The translations under genes were made by a program, and so were the position numbers. A stretch of DNA of 64,000 bases from Harmonia axyridis (lineage: Eukaryota; Arthropoda; Insecta; Coleoptera; Coccinellidae): contig NC_059502.1 in assembly GCF_914767665.1 (NCBI RefSeq), forward strand, positions 41,837,812 through 41,901,811, in the 5' to 3' direction. Of this stretch, positions 52,101 through 64,000 are shown piece by piece. The notes beneath the pieces are model-generated. The model did no database searches, was not told the origin of the DNA, and was given only the letters and a program-made list of their open reading frames with translations. Each line of letters opens with the position of its first letter. Within the stretch, counting starts at the first letter, position 1.

Positions 52101-53876
52101 GGGACGAAAGCTTGACACGCGTGTCTAAGGAAACCACTTTGGTATAAGGGACTGTTCTTATTCCCTTCGTTTTGTTTAATGAACAATTATCCAAGTAAGC
52201 CATTCCACATTGTTGATTTTCTTGGACTCGGATGTCACGCAGGTAGCTATAATCTCCCACGTGGTAAGGTCAATTGCTGCTGTAACCACAAATGCACGAC
52301 TGACTTCTGTTGTTGATTTCATTTGTTTGTTAATTCCTTCTATGTTTCTCATTCTAACACTTTTCATCGTATTGCACAGGAACGAAAGCTTGACACGCGT
52401 GTCTTAGGAAACCACATTGGTATAAGGGACTGTTCTTATTCCCTTCTTTCTGTATAATGATCAATTATCCAAGTGAGCCATTCCACATTGTTGATTTTCT
52501 TGGACTCGGATGACACGCAGGTAGCCATTATCTTTTACGTGGTAAGGTCAATTGCTGCTGTAATCACAAATGCACGACTGACTTCTGTTGTTGATTTGAT
52601 TTGTTTGTTATTTCCTTCAATGTTTCTCATTCTAACACTTCTCATCGTATTGCACAGGGACGAAAGCTTGACACGCGTGTCTAAGGAAACCACATTGGTA
52701 TAAGGGACTGTTCTTATTCCCTTCTTTCTGTATAATGATCAATTATCCAAGTAAGCCATTCCACATTGTTGATTTTCTTGGACTCGGATGTCACGCAGGT
52801 AGCTATAATCTCCCACGTGGTAAGGTCAATTGCTGCTGTAACCACAAATGCACGACTGACTTCTGTTGTTGATTTCATTTGTTTGTTATTTCCTTCAATG
52901 TTTCTCATTCTAACACTTTTCATCGTATTGCACAGGGACGAAAGCTTGACACACGTGTCTATGGAAACCACATCGGTATAAGGGACTGTTCTTATTCCCT
53001 TCTTTCTGTATGATGATCAATTATCCAAGTAAGCCATTCCACATTGTTGATTTTCTTGGACTCGGATGACACGCAGGTAGCTATAATCTGTAACGTGGTG
53101 AGGTCAATTGCTGCTGTAACCACAAATGCACGACTGACTTCTGTTGTTGATTTCATTTGTTTGTTATTTCCTTCAATGTTTCTCATTCTAGCACTTTTCA
53201 TCGTATTGCACAGGGACGAAAGCTTGACACACGTGTCTAAGGATACGACTTTGGTATAAGGGACTGTTCTTATTCAATTCTTTTTGTTTAATGAACAATT
53301 ATCCAAGTAAGCCATTCCACATTGTTGATTTTCTTGGACTCGGATGTCACGCAGGTAGCTATAATCTCCCACGTGGTAAGGTCAATTGCTGCTGTAACCA
53401 CAAATGCACGACTGACTTCTGTTGTTGATTTCATTCGTTTGTTATTTTCTTCGATGTTTCTCATTCTAACACTTTTCATCGTATTGCACAGGGACGAAAG
53501 CTTGACACACGTGTCTAAGGAAACCACTTTGGTATAAGGAACTGTTCTTACTTCATTCTTTCTGTATAATGATCAATTATCCAAGTAAGCCATTCCACAT
53601 TGTTGATTTTCTTGGACTCGGATGTCACGCAGTTAGCTATAATCTCCCACGTGGTGAGGTCAATTGCTGCTTTAACCACAAATGCACGACTGACTTCTAA
53701 TGTTGATTTCATTTGTTTGTTTTTCCTTCAATGTTTCTCATTCTAACACTTTTCATCGTATTGCACAGGGACGAAAGCTTGACACACGTGTCTATGGAAA
53801 CCACATCGGTATAAGGGACTGTTCTTATTCCCTTCTTTCTGTATGATGATCAATTATCCAAGTAAGCCGTTCCACA

Positions 53877-56800
53877 TTGTTGATTTTCTTGGACTCGGAT
53901 GTCACGCAGGTAGCTATAATCTCCCACGTGGTAAGGTCAATTGCTGCTGTAACCACAAATGCACGACTGACTTCTGTTGTTGATTTCATTCGTTTGTTAT
54001 TTTCTTCAATGTTTCTCATTCTAACACTTTTCATCGTAATGCACAGGGACGAAAGCTTGACAGACGTGTCTATGGAAACCACATTGGTATAATGGACTGT
54101 TCTTACTTCATTCTTTCTGTATAATGATCAATTATCCAAGTAAGCCATTCCACATTGTTGATTTTCTTGGACTCGGATGTCACGCAGGTAGCTATAATCT
54201 CCCACGTGTTAAGGTCAATTGCTGCTGTAATCACAAATGCACGACTGACTTCTGTTGTTGATTTGATTTGTTTGTTATTTCCTTCAATGTTTCTCATTCT
54301 AACACTTCTCATCGTATTGCACAGGGACGAAAGCTTGACACACGTGTCTATGGAAACCACATTGGTATAAGGGACTGTTCTTATTCCCTTCTTTCTGTAT
54401 AATGATCAATTATCCAAGTAAGCCATTCCACATTGTTGATTTTCTTGGACTCGGATGACACGCAGGTAGCTATTATCTTTTACGTGGTAAGGTCAATTGC
54501 TGCTGTAACCACAAATGCACGACTGACTTCTGTTGTTGATTTCATTTGTTTGTTATTTCCTTCTATGTTTCTCATTCTTACACTTTTCATCGTATTGCAC
54601 AGGGACGAAAGCTTGACACGCGTGTCTAAGGAAACCACATTGGTATAAGGGACTGTTCTTATTCCCTTCTTTCTGTATAATGATCAATTATCCAAGTGAG
54701 CCATTCCACATTGTTGATTTTCTTGGACTCGGATGACACGCAGGTAGCTATTATCTTTTACGTGGTAAGGTCAATTGCTGCTGTAATCACAAATGCACGA
54801 CTGACTTCTGTTGTTGATTTGATTTGTTTGTTATTTCCTTCAATGTTTCTCATTTTAACACTTCTCATCGTATTGCACAGGGACGAAAGCTTGACACACG
54901 TGTCTATGGAAACCACATTGGTATAAGGGACTGTTCTTATTCCCTTCTTTCTGTATAATGATCAATTATCCAAGTAAGCCATTCCACATTGTTGATTTTC
55001 TTGGACTCGGATGTCACGCAGGTAGCTATAATCTCCCACGTGGTAAGGTCAATTGCTGCTGTAACCACAAATGCACGACTGACTTCTAATGTTGATTTCA
55101 TTTGTTTGTTATTTCCTTCAATGTTTCTCATTCTTACACTTTTCGTCGTATTGCACAGGGACGAAAGCTTGACACGCGTGTCTAAGGAAACCACATTGGT
55201 ATAAGGGACTGTTCTTATTCCCTTCTTTCTGTATAATGATCAATTATCCAAGTGAGCCATTCCACATTGTTGATTTTCTTGGACTCGGATGACACGCAGG
55301 TAGCTATTATCTTTTACGTGGTAAGGTCAATTGCTGCTGTAACCACAAATGCACGACTGACATCTGTTGTTGATTTCATTTGTTTGTTATTTCCCCTTAT
55401 GTTTTTCATTCTAACATTTTTCATCGTATTGCACAGGGACGAAAGCTTGACACACGTGTCTGAGGAAACCACTTTGGTATAAGGGACTGTACTTATTCCC
55501 TTCTTTTTGTTTAATGAACAATTATCCAAGTAAGCCGTTCCACATTGTTCATTTTCTTGGACTCGGATGTCACGCAGGTAGCTGTAATCTCCCACGTGGT
55601 AAGGTCAATCGTTGCTGTAACCACAAATGCACGACTGACTTCTGTTGTTGATTTCATTCGTTTGTTATTTTCTTCAATGTTTCTCATTCTAACACTTTTC
55701 ATCGTATTGCACAGAGACGAAAGCTTGACACGCGTGTCTAAGGAAACCACTTTGGTATAAGGGACTGTTCTTATTCCCTTCTTTTTGTTTAATGAACAAT
55801 TATCCAAATAAGCCATTCCACATTGTTGATTTTCTTGGACTCGGATGTCACGCAGGTAGCTATAATCTCCCACGTGGTAAGGTCAATTGCTGCTGTAACC
55901 ACAAATGCACGACTGACTTCTGTTGTTGATTTCATTCGTTTGTTATTTTCTTCAATGTTTCTCATTCTAACACTTTTCATCGTATTGCACAGGGACGAAA
56001 GCTTGACACACGTGTCTAAGGAAACCACTTTGGTATAAGGAACTGTTCTTACTTCATTCTTTCTGTATAATGATCAATTATCCAAGTAAGCCATTCCACA
56101 TTGTTGATTTTCTTGGACTCGGATGTCACGCAGGTAGCTATAATCTCCCACGTGGTAAGGTCAATTGCTGCTTTAACCACAAATGCACGACTGACTTCTA
56201 ATGTTGATTTCATTTGTTTGTTATTTCCTTCGATGTTTCTCATTCTAACACTTTTCATCGTATTGCACAGGGACGAAAGCTTGACACACGTGTCTATGGA
56301 AACCACATCGGTATAAGGGACTGTTCTTATTCCCTTCTTTCTGTATGATGATCAATTATCCAAGTAAGCCATTCCACATTGTTGATTTTCTTGGACTCGG
56401 ATGACACGCAGGTAGCTATAATCTGTAACGTGGTGAGGTCAATTGCTGCTGTAACCACAAATGCACGACTGACTTCTGTTGTTGATTTCATTTGTTTGTT
56501 ATTTCCTTCAATGTTTCTCATTCTAACACTTTTCATCGTATTGCACAGGGACGAAAGCTTGACACACGTTTCTAAGGACACGACTTTGGTATAAGGGACT
56601 GTTCTTATTCAATTCTTTTTGTTTAATGAACAATTATCCAAGTAAGCCGTTCCACATTGTTGATTTTCTTGGACTCGGATGTCACGCAGGTAGCTATAAT
56701 CTCCCACGTGGTAAGGTCAATTGCTGCTGTAACCACAAATGCACGACTGACTTCTGTTGTTGATTTCATTCGTTTGTTATTTTCTTCGATGTTTCTCATT

Positions 56801-57489
56801 CTAACACTTTTCATCGTATTGCACAGGGACGAAAGCTTGACACACGTGTCTAAGGAAACCACTTTGGTATAAGGAACTGTTCTTACTTCATTCTTTCTGT
56901 ATAATGATCAATTATCCAAGTAAGCCATTCCACATTGTTGATTTTCTTGGACTCGGATGTCACGCAGGTAGCTATAATCTCCCACGTGGTAAGGTCAATT
57001 GCTGCTGTAACCACAAATGCACGACTGACTTCTGTTGTTGATTTCATTCGTTTGTTATTTTCTTCGATGTTTCTCATTCTAACACTTTTCATCGTATTGC
57101 ACAGGGACGAACGCTTGACACACGTGTCTAAGGAAACCACTTTGGTATAAGGAACTGTTCTTACTTCATTCTTTCTGTATAATGATCAATTATCCAAGTA
57201 AGCCATTCCACATTGTTGATTTTCTTGGACTCGGATGTCACGCAGGTAGCTATAATCTCCCACGTGGTAAGGTCAATTGCTGCTTTAACCACAAATGCAC
57301 GACTGACTTCTAATGTTGATTTCATTTGTTTGTTTTTCCTTCAATGTTTCTCATTCTAACACTTTTCATCGTATTGCACAGGGACGAAAGCTTGACACAC
57401 GTGTCTATGGAAACCACATCGGTATAAGGGACTGTTCTTATTCCCTTCTTTCTGTATGATGATCAATTATCCAAGTAAGCCGTTCCACA
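53877..57489 (-). repeat. Higher-order block of 13 satellite units, first copy (3.6 kb)
   Basis: Unit variants starting at 53877, 54155, 54433 ... recur 3613 bp later (13 x 278 minus 1), including a diagnostic GACAGACGTGTC in the first unit. This lies beyond the point where the left arm still mirrors the right arm. Confidence 0.8.
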
Positions 57490-60416
57490 TTGTTGATTTT
57501 CTTGGACTCGGATGTCACGCAGGTAGCTATAATCTCCCACGTGGTAAGGTCAATTGCTGCTGTAACCACAAATGCACGACTGACTTCTGTTGTTGATTTC
57601 ATTCGTTTGTTATTTTCTTCAATGTTTCTCATTCTAACACTTTTCATCGTAATGCACAGGGACGAAAGCTTGACAGACGTGTCTATGGAAACCACATTGG
57701 TATAATGGACTGTTCCTACTTCATTCTTTCTGTATAATGATCAATTATCCAAGTAAGCCATTCCACATTGTTGATTTTCTTGGACTCGGATGTCACGCAG
57801 GTAGCTATAATCTCCCACGTGGTAAGGTCAATTGCTGCTGTAATCACAAATGCACGACTGACTTCTGTTGTTGATTTGATTTGTTTGTTATTTCCTTCAA
57901 TGTTTCTCATTCTAACACTTCTCATCGTATTGCACAGGGACGAAAGCTTGACACACGTGTCTATGGAAACCACATTGGTATAAGGGACTGTTCTTATTCC
58001 CTTCTTTCTGTATAATGATCAATTATCCAAGTAAGCCATTCCACATTGTTGATTTTCTTGGACTCGGATGACACGCAGGTAGCTATTATCTTTTACGTGG
58101 TAAGGTCAATTGCTGCTGTAACCACAAATGCACGACTGACTTCTGTTGTTGATTTCATTTGTTTGTTATTTCCTTCTATGTTTCTCATTCTTACACTTTT
58201 CATCGTATTGCACAGGGACGAAAGCTTGACACGCGTGTCTAAGGAAACCACATTGGTATAAGGGACTGTTCTTATTCCCTTCTTTCTGTATAATGATCAA
58301 TTATCCAAGTGAGCCATTCCACATTGTTGATTTTCTTGGACTCGGATGACACGCAGGTAGCTATTATCTTTTACGTGGTAAGGTCAATTGCTGCTGTAAT
58401 CACAAATGCACGACTGACTTCTGTTGTTGATTTGATTTGTTTGTTATTTCCTTCAATGTTTCTCATTTTAACACTTCTCATCGTATTGCACAGGGACGAA
58501 AGCTTGACACACGTGTCTATGGAAACCACATTGGTATAAGGGACTGTTCTTATTCCCTTCTTTCTGTATAATGATCAATTATCCAAGTAAGCCATCCCAC
58601 ATTGTTGATTTTCTTGGACTCGGATGTCACGCAGGTAGCTATAATCTCCCACGTGGTAAGGTCAATTGCTGCTGTAACCACAAATGCACGACTGACTTCT
58701 AATGTTGATTTCATTTGTTTGTTATTTCCTTCAATGTTTCTCATTCTTACACTTTTCGTCGTATTGCACAGGGACGAAAGCTTGACACGCGTGTCTAAGG
58801 AAACCACATCGGTATAAGGGACTGTTCTTATTCCCTTCTTTCTGTATAATGATCAATTATCCAAGTGAGCCATTCCACATTGTTGATTTTCTTGGACTCG
58901 GATGACACGCAGGTAGCTATTATCTTTTACGTGGTAAGGTCAATTGCTGCTGTAACCACAAATGCACGACTGACATCTGTTGTTGATTTCATTTGTTTGT
59001 TATTTCCCCTTATGTTTCTCATTCTAACATTTTTCATCGTATTGCACAGGGACGAAAGCTTGACACACGTGTCTGAGGAAACCACTTTGGTATAAGGGAC
59101 TGTACTTATTCCCTTCTTTTTGTTTAATGAACAATTATCCAAGTAAGCCGTTCCACATTGTTCATTTTCTTGGACTCGGATGTCACGCAGGTAGCTGTAA
59201 TCTCCCACGTGGTAAGGTCAATCGCTGCTGTAACCACAAATGCACGACTGACTTCTGTTGTTGATTTCATTCGTTTGTTATTTTCTTCAATGTTTCTCAT
59301 TCTAACACTTTTCATCGTATTGCACAGAGACGAAAGATTGACACGCGTGTCTAAGGAAACCACTTTGGTATAAGGGACTGTTCTTATTCCCTTCTTTTTG
59401 TTTAATGAACAATTATCCAAATAAGCCATTCCACATTGTTGATTTTCTTGGACTCGGATGTCACGCAGGTAGCTATAATCTCCCACGTGGTAAGGTCAAT
59501 TGCTGCTGTAACCACAAATGCACGACTGACTTCTGTTGTTGATTTCATTCGTTTGTTATTTTCTTCAATGTTTCTCATTCTAACACTTTTCATCGTATTG
59601 CACAGGGACGAAAGCTTGACACACGTGTCTAAAGAAACCACTTTGGTATAAGGAACTGTTCTTACTTCATTCTTTCTGTATAATGATCAATTATCCAAGT
59701 AAGCCATTCCACATTGTTGATTTTCTTGGACTCGGATGTCACGCAGGTAGCTATAATCTCCCACGTGGTAAGGTCAATTGCTGCTTTAACCACAAATGCA
59801 CGACTGACTTCTAATGTTGATTTCATTTGTTTGTTATTTCCTTCGATGTTTCTCATTCTAACACTTTTCATCGTATTGCACAGGGACGAAAGCTTGACAC
59901 ACGTGTCTATGGAAACCACATCGGTATAAGGGACTGTTCTTATTCCCTTCTTTCTGTATGATGATCAATTATCCAAGTAAGCCATTCCACATTGTTGATT
60001 TTCTTGGACTCGGATGACACGCAGGTAGCTATAATCTGTAACGTGGTGAGGTCAATTGCTGCTGTAACCACAAATGCACGACTGACTTCTGTTGTTGATT
60101 TCATTTGTTTGTTATTTCCTTCAATGTTTCTCATTCTAACACTTTTCATCGTATTGCACAGGGACGAAAGCTTGACACACGTTTCTAAGGACACGACTTT
60201 GGTATAAGGGACTGTTCTTATTCAATTCTTTTTGTTTAATGAACAATTATCCAAGTAAGCCGTTCCACATTGTTGATTTTCTTGGACTCGGATGTCACGC
60301 AGGTAGCTATAATCTCCCACGTGGTAAGGTCAATTGCTGCTGTAACCACAAATGCACGACTGACTTCTGTTGTTGATTTCATTCGTTTGTTATTTTCTTC
60401 AATGTTTCTCATTCTG
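57490..60416 (-). repeat. Higher-order block, second copy, ending in an out-of-register junction
   Basis: Follows 53877-57489 unit for unit until about 60416, where the array jumps to the interior of another unit variant. From there units repeat the series begun near 59158. Confidence 0.75.
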
Positions 60417-60601
60417 ACATCTGTTGTTGATTTCATTTGTTTGTTATTTCCCCTTATGTTTCTCATTCTAACATTTTTCATCGTATTGCACAGGGACGAA
60501 AGCTTGACACACGTGTCTGAGGAAACCACTTTGGTATAAGGGACTGTACTTATTCCCTTCTTTTTGTTTAATGAACAATTATCCAAGTAAGCCGTTCCAC
60601 A
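60270..60601 (-). repeat. Hybrid 332-bp satellite unit
   Basis: This unit is 54 bp longer than normal. The stretch TGTTGTTGATTTCAT...TTTCTCATTCT appears twice, in two different variants joined at about 60416. This indicates an unequal exchange that was not in register. Confidence 0.85.
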
Positions 60602-63600
60602 TTGTTCATTTTCTTGGACTCGGATGTCACGCAGGTAGCTGTAATCTCCCACGTGGTAAGGTCAATCGCTGCTGTAACCACAAATGCACGACTGACTTCT
60701 GTTGTTGATTTCATTCGTTTGTTATTTTCTTCAATGTTTCTCATTCTAACACTTTTCATCGTATTGCACAGAGACGAAAGCTTGACACGCGTGTCTAAGG
60801 AAACCACTTTGGTATAAGGGACTGTTCTTATTCCCTTCTTTTTGTTTAATGAACAATTATCCAAATAAGCCATTCCACATTGTTGATTTTCTTGGACTCG
60901 GATGTCACGCAGGTAGCTATAATCTCCCACGTGGTAAGGTCAATTGCTGCTGTAACCACAAATGCACGACTGACTTCTGTTGTTGATTTCATTCGTTTGT
61001 TATTTTCTTCAATGTTTCTCATTCTAACACTTTTCATCGTATTGCACAGGGACGAAAGCTTGACACACGTGTCTAAGGAAACCACTTTGGTATAAGGAAC
61101 TGTTCTTACTTCATTCTTTCTGTATAATGATCAATTATCCAAGTAAGCCATTCTACATTGTTGATTTTCTTGGACTCGGATGTCACGCAGGTAGCTATAA
61201 TCTCCCACGTGGTAAGGTCAATTGCTGCTTTAACCACAAATGCACGACTGACTTCTAATGTTGATTTCATTTGTTTGTTATTTCCTTCGATGTTTCTCAT
61301 TCTAACACTTTTCATCGTATTGCACAGGGACGAAAGCTTGACACACGTGTCTATGGAAACCACATCGGTATAAGGGACTGTTCTTATTCCCTTCTTTCTG
61401 TATGATGATCAATTATCCAAGTAAGCCATTCCACATTGTTGATTTTCTTGGACTCGGATGACACGCAGGTAGCTATAATCTGTAACGTGGTGAGGTCAAT
61501 TGCTGCTGTAACCACAAATGCACGACTGACTTCTGTTGTTGATTTCATTTGTTTGTTATTTCCTTCAATGTTTCTCATTCTAACACTTTTCATCGTATTG
61601 CACAGGGACGAAAGCTTGACACACGTTTCTAAGGACACGACTTTGGTATAAGGGACTGTTCTTATTCAATTCTTTTTGTTTAATGAACAATTATCCAAGT
61701 AAGCCGTTCCACATTGTTGATTTTCTTGGACTCGGATGTCACGCAGGTAGCTATAATCTCCCACGTGGTAAGGTCAATTGCTGCTGTAACCACAAATGCA
61801 CGACTGACTTCTGTTGTTGATTTCATTCGTTTGTTATTTTCTTCAATGTTTCTCATTCTAACACTTTTCATCGTAATGCACAGGGACGAAAGCTTGACAC
61901 ACGTGTCTATGGAAACCACATTGGTATAAGGGACTGTTCTTACTTCATTCTTTCTGTATAATGATCAATTATCCAAGTAAGCCATTCCACATTGTTGATT
62001 TTCTTGGACTCGGATGTCACGCAGGTAGCTATAATCTCCCACGTGGTAAGGTCAATTGCTGCTGTAACCACAAATGCACGACTGACTTCTGTTGTTGATT
62101 TCATTCGTTTGTTATTTTCTTCAATGTTTCTCATTCTAACACTTTTCATCGTATTGCACAGGGACGAAAGCTTGACACACGTGTCTAAGGAAACCACTTT
62201 GGTATAAGGAACTGTTCTTACTTCATTCTTTCTGTATAATGATCAATTATCCAAGTGAGCCATTCCACATTGTTGATTTTCTTGGACTCGGATGTCACGC
62301 AGGTAGCTATAATCTCCCACGTGGTAAGGTCAATTGCTGCTTTAACCACAAATGCACGACTGACTTCTAATGTTGATTTCATTTGTTTGTTATTTCCTTC
62401 AATGTTTCTCATTCTAACACTTTTCATCGTATTGCACAGGGACGAAAGCTTGACACACGTGTCTATGGAAACCACATCGGTATAAGGGACTGTTCTTATT
62501 CCCTTCTTTCTGTATGATGATCAATTATCCAAGTAAGCCATTCCACATTGTTGATTTTCTTGGACTCGGATGACACGCAGGTAGCTATAATCTGTAACGT
62601 GGTGAGGTCAATTGCTGCTGTAACCACAAATGCACGACTGACTTCTGTTGTTGATTTCATTTGTTTGTTATTTCCTTCAATGTTTCTCATTCTAACACTT
62701 TTCATCGTATTGCACAGGGACGAAAGCTTGACACACGTGTCTAAGGATACGACTTTGGTATAAGGGACTGTTCTTATTCAATTCTTTTTGTTTAATGAAC
62801 AATTATCCAAGTAAGCCGTTCCACATTGTTGATTTTCTTGGACTCGGATGTCACGCAGGTAGCTATAATCTCCCACGTGGTAAGGCCAATTGCTGCTGTA
62901 ACCACAAATGCACGACTGACTTCTGTTGTTGATTTCATTCGTTTGTTATTTTCTTCAATGTTTCTCATTCTAACACTTCTCATCGTAATGCACAGGGACG
63001 AAAGCTTGACACACGTGTCTATGGAAACCACATTGGTATAAGGGACTGTTCTTACTTCATTCTTTCTGTATAATGATCAATTATCCAAGTAAGCCATTCC
63101 ACATTGTTGATTTTCTTGGACTCGGATGTCACGCAGGTAGCTATAATCTCCCACGTGGTAAGGTCAATTGCTGCTGTAATCACAAATGCACGACTGACTT
63201 CTGTTGTTGATTTGATTTGTTTGTTATTTCCTTCAATGTTTCTCATTCTAACACTTCTCATCGTATTGCACAGGGACGAAAGCTTGACACACGTGTCTAT
63301 GGAAACCACATTGGTATAAGGGACTGTTCTCATTCCCTTCGTTTTGCTCAATCAACAATTATCCAAGTAAGCCATTCCACATTGTTGATTTTCTTGGACT
63401 CGAATGTCACGCAGGTAGCTTTAATCTCCCACGTGGTAAGGTCAATTGCTGCTGTTACCACAAATGCACGACTGACTTCTGTAGTTGATTTCATTTGTTT
63501 GTTATTTCCCTGTATGTTTCTCATTCTTACACTTTTCATCGTATTGCACAGGGACGAAAGCTTGACACGCGTGTCTAAGGAAACCACTTTGGTATAAGGG

Positions 63601-64000
63601 ACTGTTCTTATTCCCTTCGTTTTGTTTAATGAACAATTATCCAAGTAAGCCATTCCACATTGTTGATTTTCTTGGACTCGGATGTCACGCAGGTAGCTAT
63701 AATCTCCCACGTGGTAAGGTCAATTGCTGCTGTAACCACAAATGCACGACTGACTTCTGTTGTTGATTTCATTTGTTTGTTATTTCCTTCTATGTTTCTC
63801 ATTCTAACACTTTTCATCGTATTGCACAGGAACGAAAGCTTGACACGCGTGTCTAAGGAAACCACATTGGTATAAGGGACTGTTCTTATTCCCTTCTTTC
63901 TGTATAATGATCAATTATCCAAGTGAGCCATTCCACATTGTTGATTTTCTTGGACTCGGATGACACGCAGGTAGCCATTATCTTTTACGTGGTAAGGTCA

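Larger units (their letters stand above)
31225..64000 (-). repeat. 278-bp satellite array, right arm (about 117 units, continues past the window)
   Basis: The same satellite as 4233-20835 in reverse orientation, beginning at ATGAGGG. The first six units match the last units of the left array one for one (paired sums of 52060). Further out the mirror relation continues to about 53.85 kb, with steps in the pairing sum of nearly whole units: 52894, 55395, 55759, 56037, 56593, 61309, 60753 and 59641. The array contains several tandem block duplications and one retroelement fragment. Most units are 278 bp; notable length variants are a unit 10 bp shorter near 47030 and a 332-bp hybrid at 60270-60601. 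Confidence 0.97.

Noticed and set aside
4233..64000. CRISPR-like or hammerhead ribozyme repeats
   Set aside because: The units are contiguous with no unique spacers, and I did not find the CUGAUGA plus GAAA hammerhead core on either strand.

Overview
The window is eukaryotic and most likely insect DNA. It is AT-rich. The only protein-coding homology I recognise is a USP10-type ubiquitin-specific protease gene, split by introns with GT-AG borders and ending in AATAAA poly(A) signals. There is also a 5'-truncated non-LTR retroelement with an ATA/TAA-type tail, small TIR/MITE elements, and a 200-N scaffold gap. No prokaryotic features, rRNA, tRNA or CRISPR were seen. The species cannot be named from the sequence alone.

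Layout. (1) 1-2880: a minus-strand, decayed USP10 copy (copy A) with its 3' flank. (2) 2881-4232: gene-free DNA with two short TIR elements, a dispersed repeat and the N gap (4018-4217). (3) 4233-20835: about 60 head-to-tail units of a 278-bp satellite in plus orientation. (4) 20836-24344: USP10 flank and copy B on the minus strand. (5) 24345-27666: a second satellite, made of a 178-bp unit and an interspersed block of about 120-155 bp, that switches orientation at 25495/25496. (6) 27667-31224: USP10 copy C on the plus strand, a near-perfect inverted copy of region 4. (7) 31225-64000: about 117 units of the same 278-bp satellite in minus orientation, interrupted at 37565-37928 by the retroelement fragment.

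The main structure is a very large palindrome. Regions 3-4 and 6-7 are mirror images around about 25.5-26.0 kb, and the mirror relation runs through most of the satellite. Equivalent positions sum to 52011 inside the USP10 block, to 52060 just outside it, and then step outwards almost always by whole 278-bp units. The inverted duplication therefore captured an already structured array. The right arm later grew by tandem duplication of blocks of about 0.6, 2-2.5, 3.6 and 5.0 kb and received the retroelement. Some blocks are instead longer in the left arm.

No intact gene is present. All three USP10 copies begin inside the same intron, so they lack 5' exons and promoter, and all carry Arg where the catalytic Cys should be. 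Copies B and C share a stop before the catalytic Asp region. Copy A has its own stop, frameshifts and a His-to-Gln change in the GHY motif. Intron retention shows that they arose by DNA duplication and not by retroposition. The head-to-head arrangement of B and C could give a long hairpin RNA matching USP10 if it is transcribed; that is inference.
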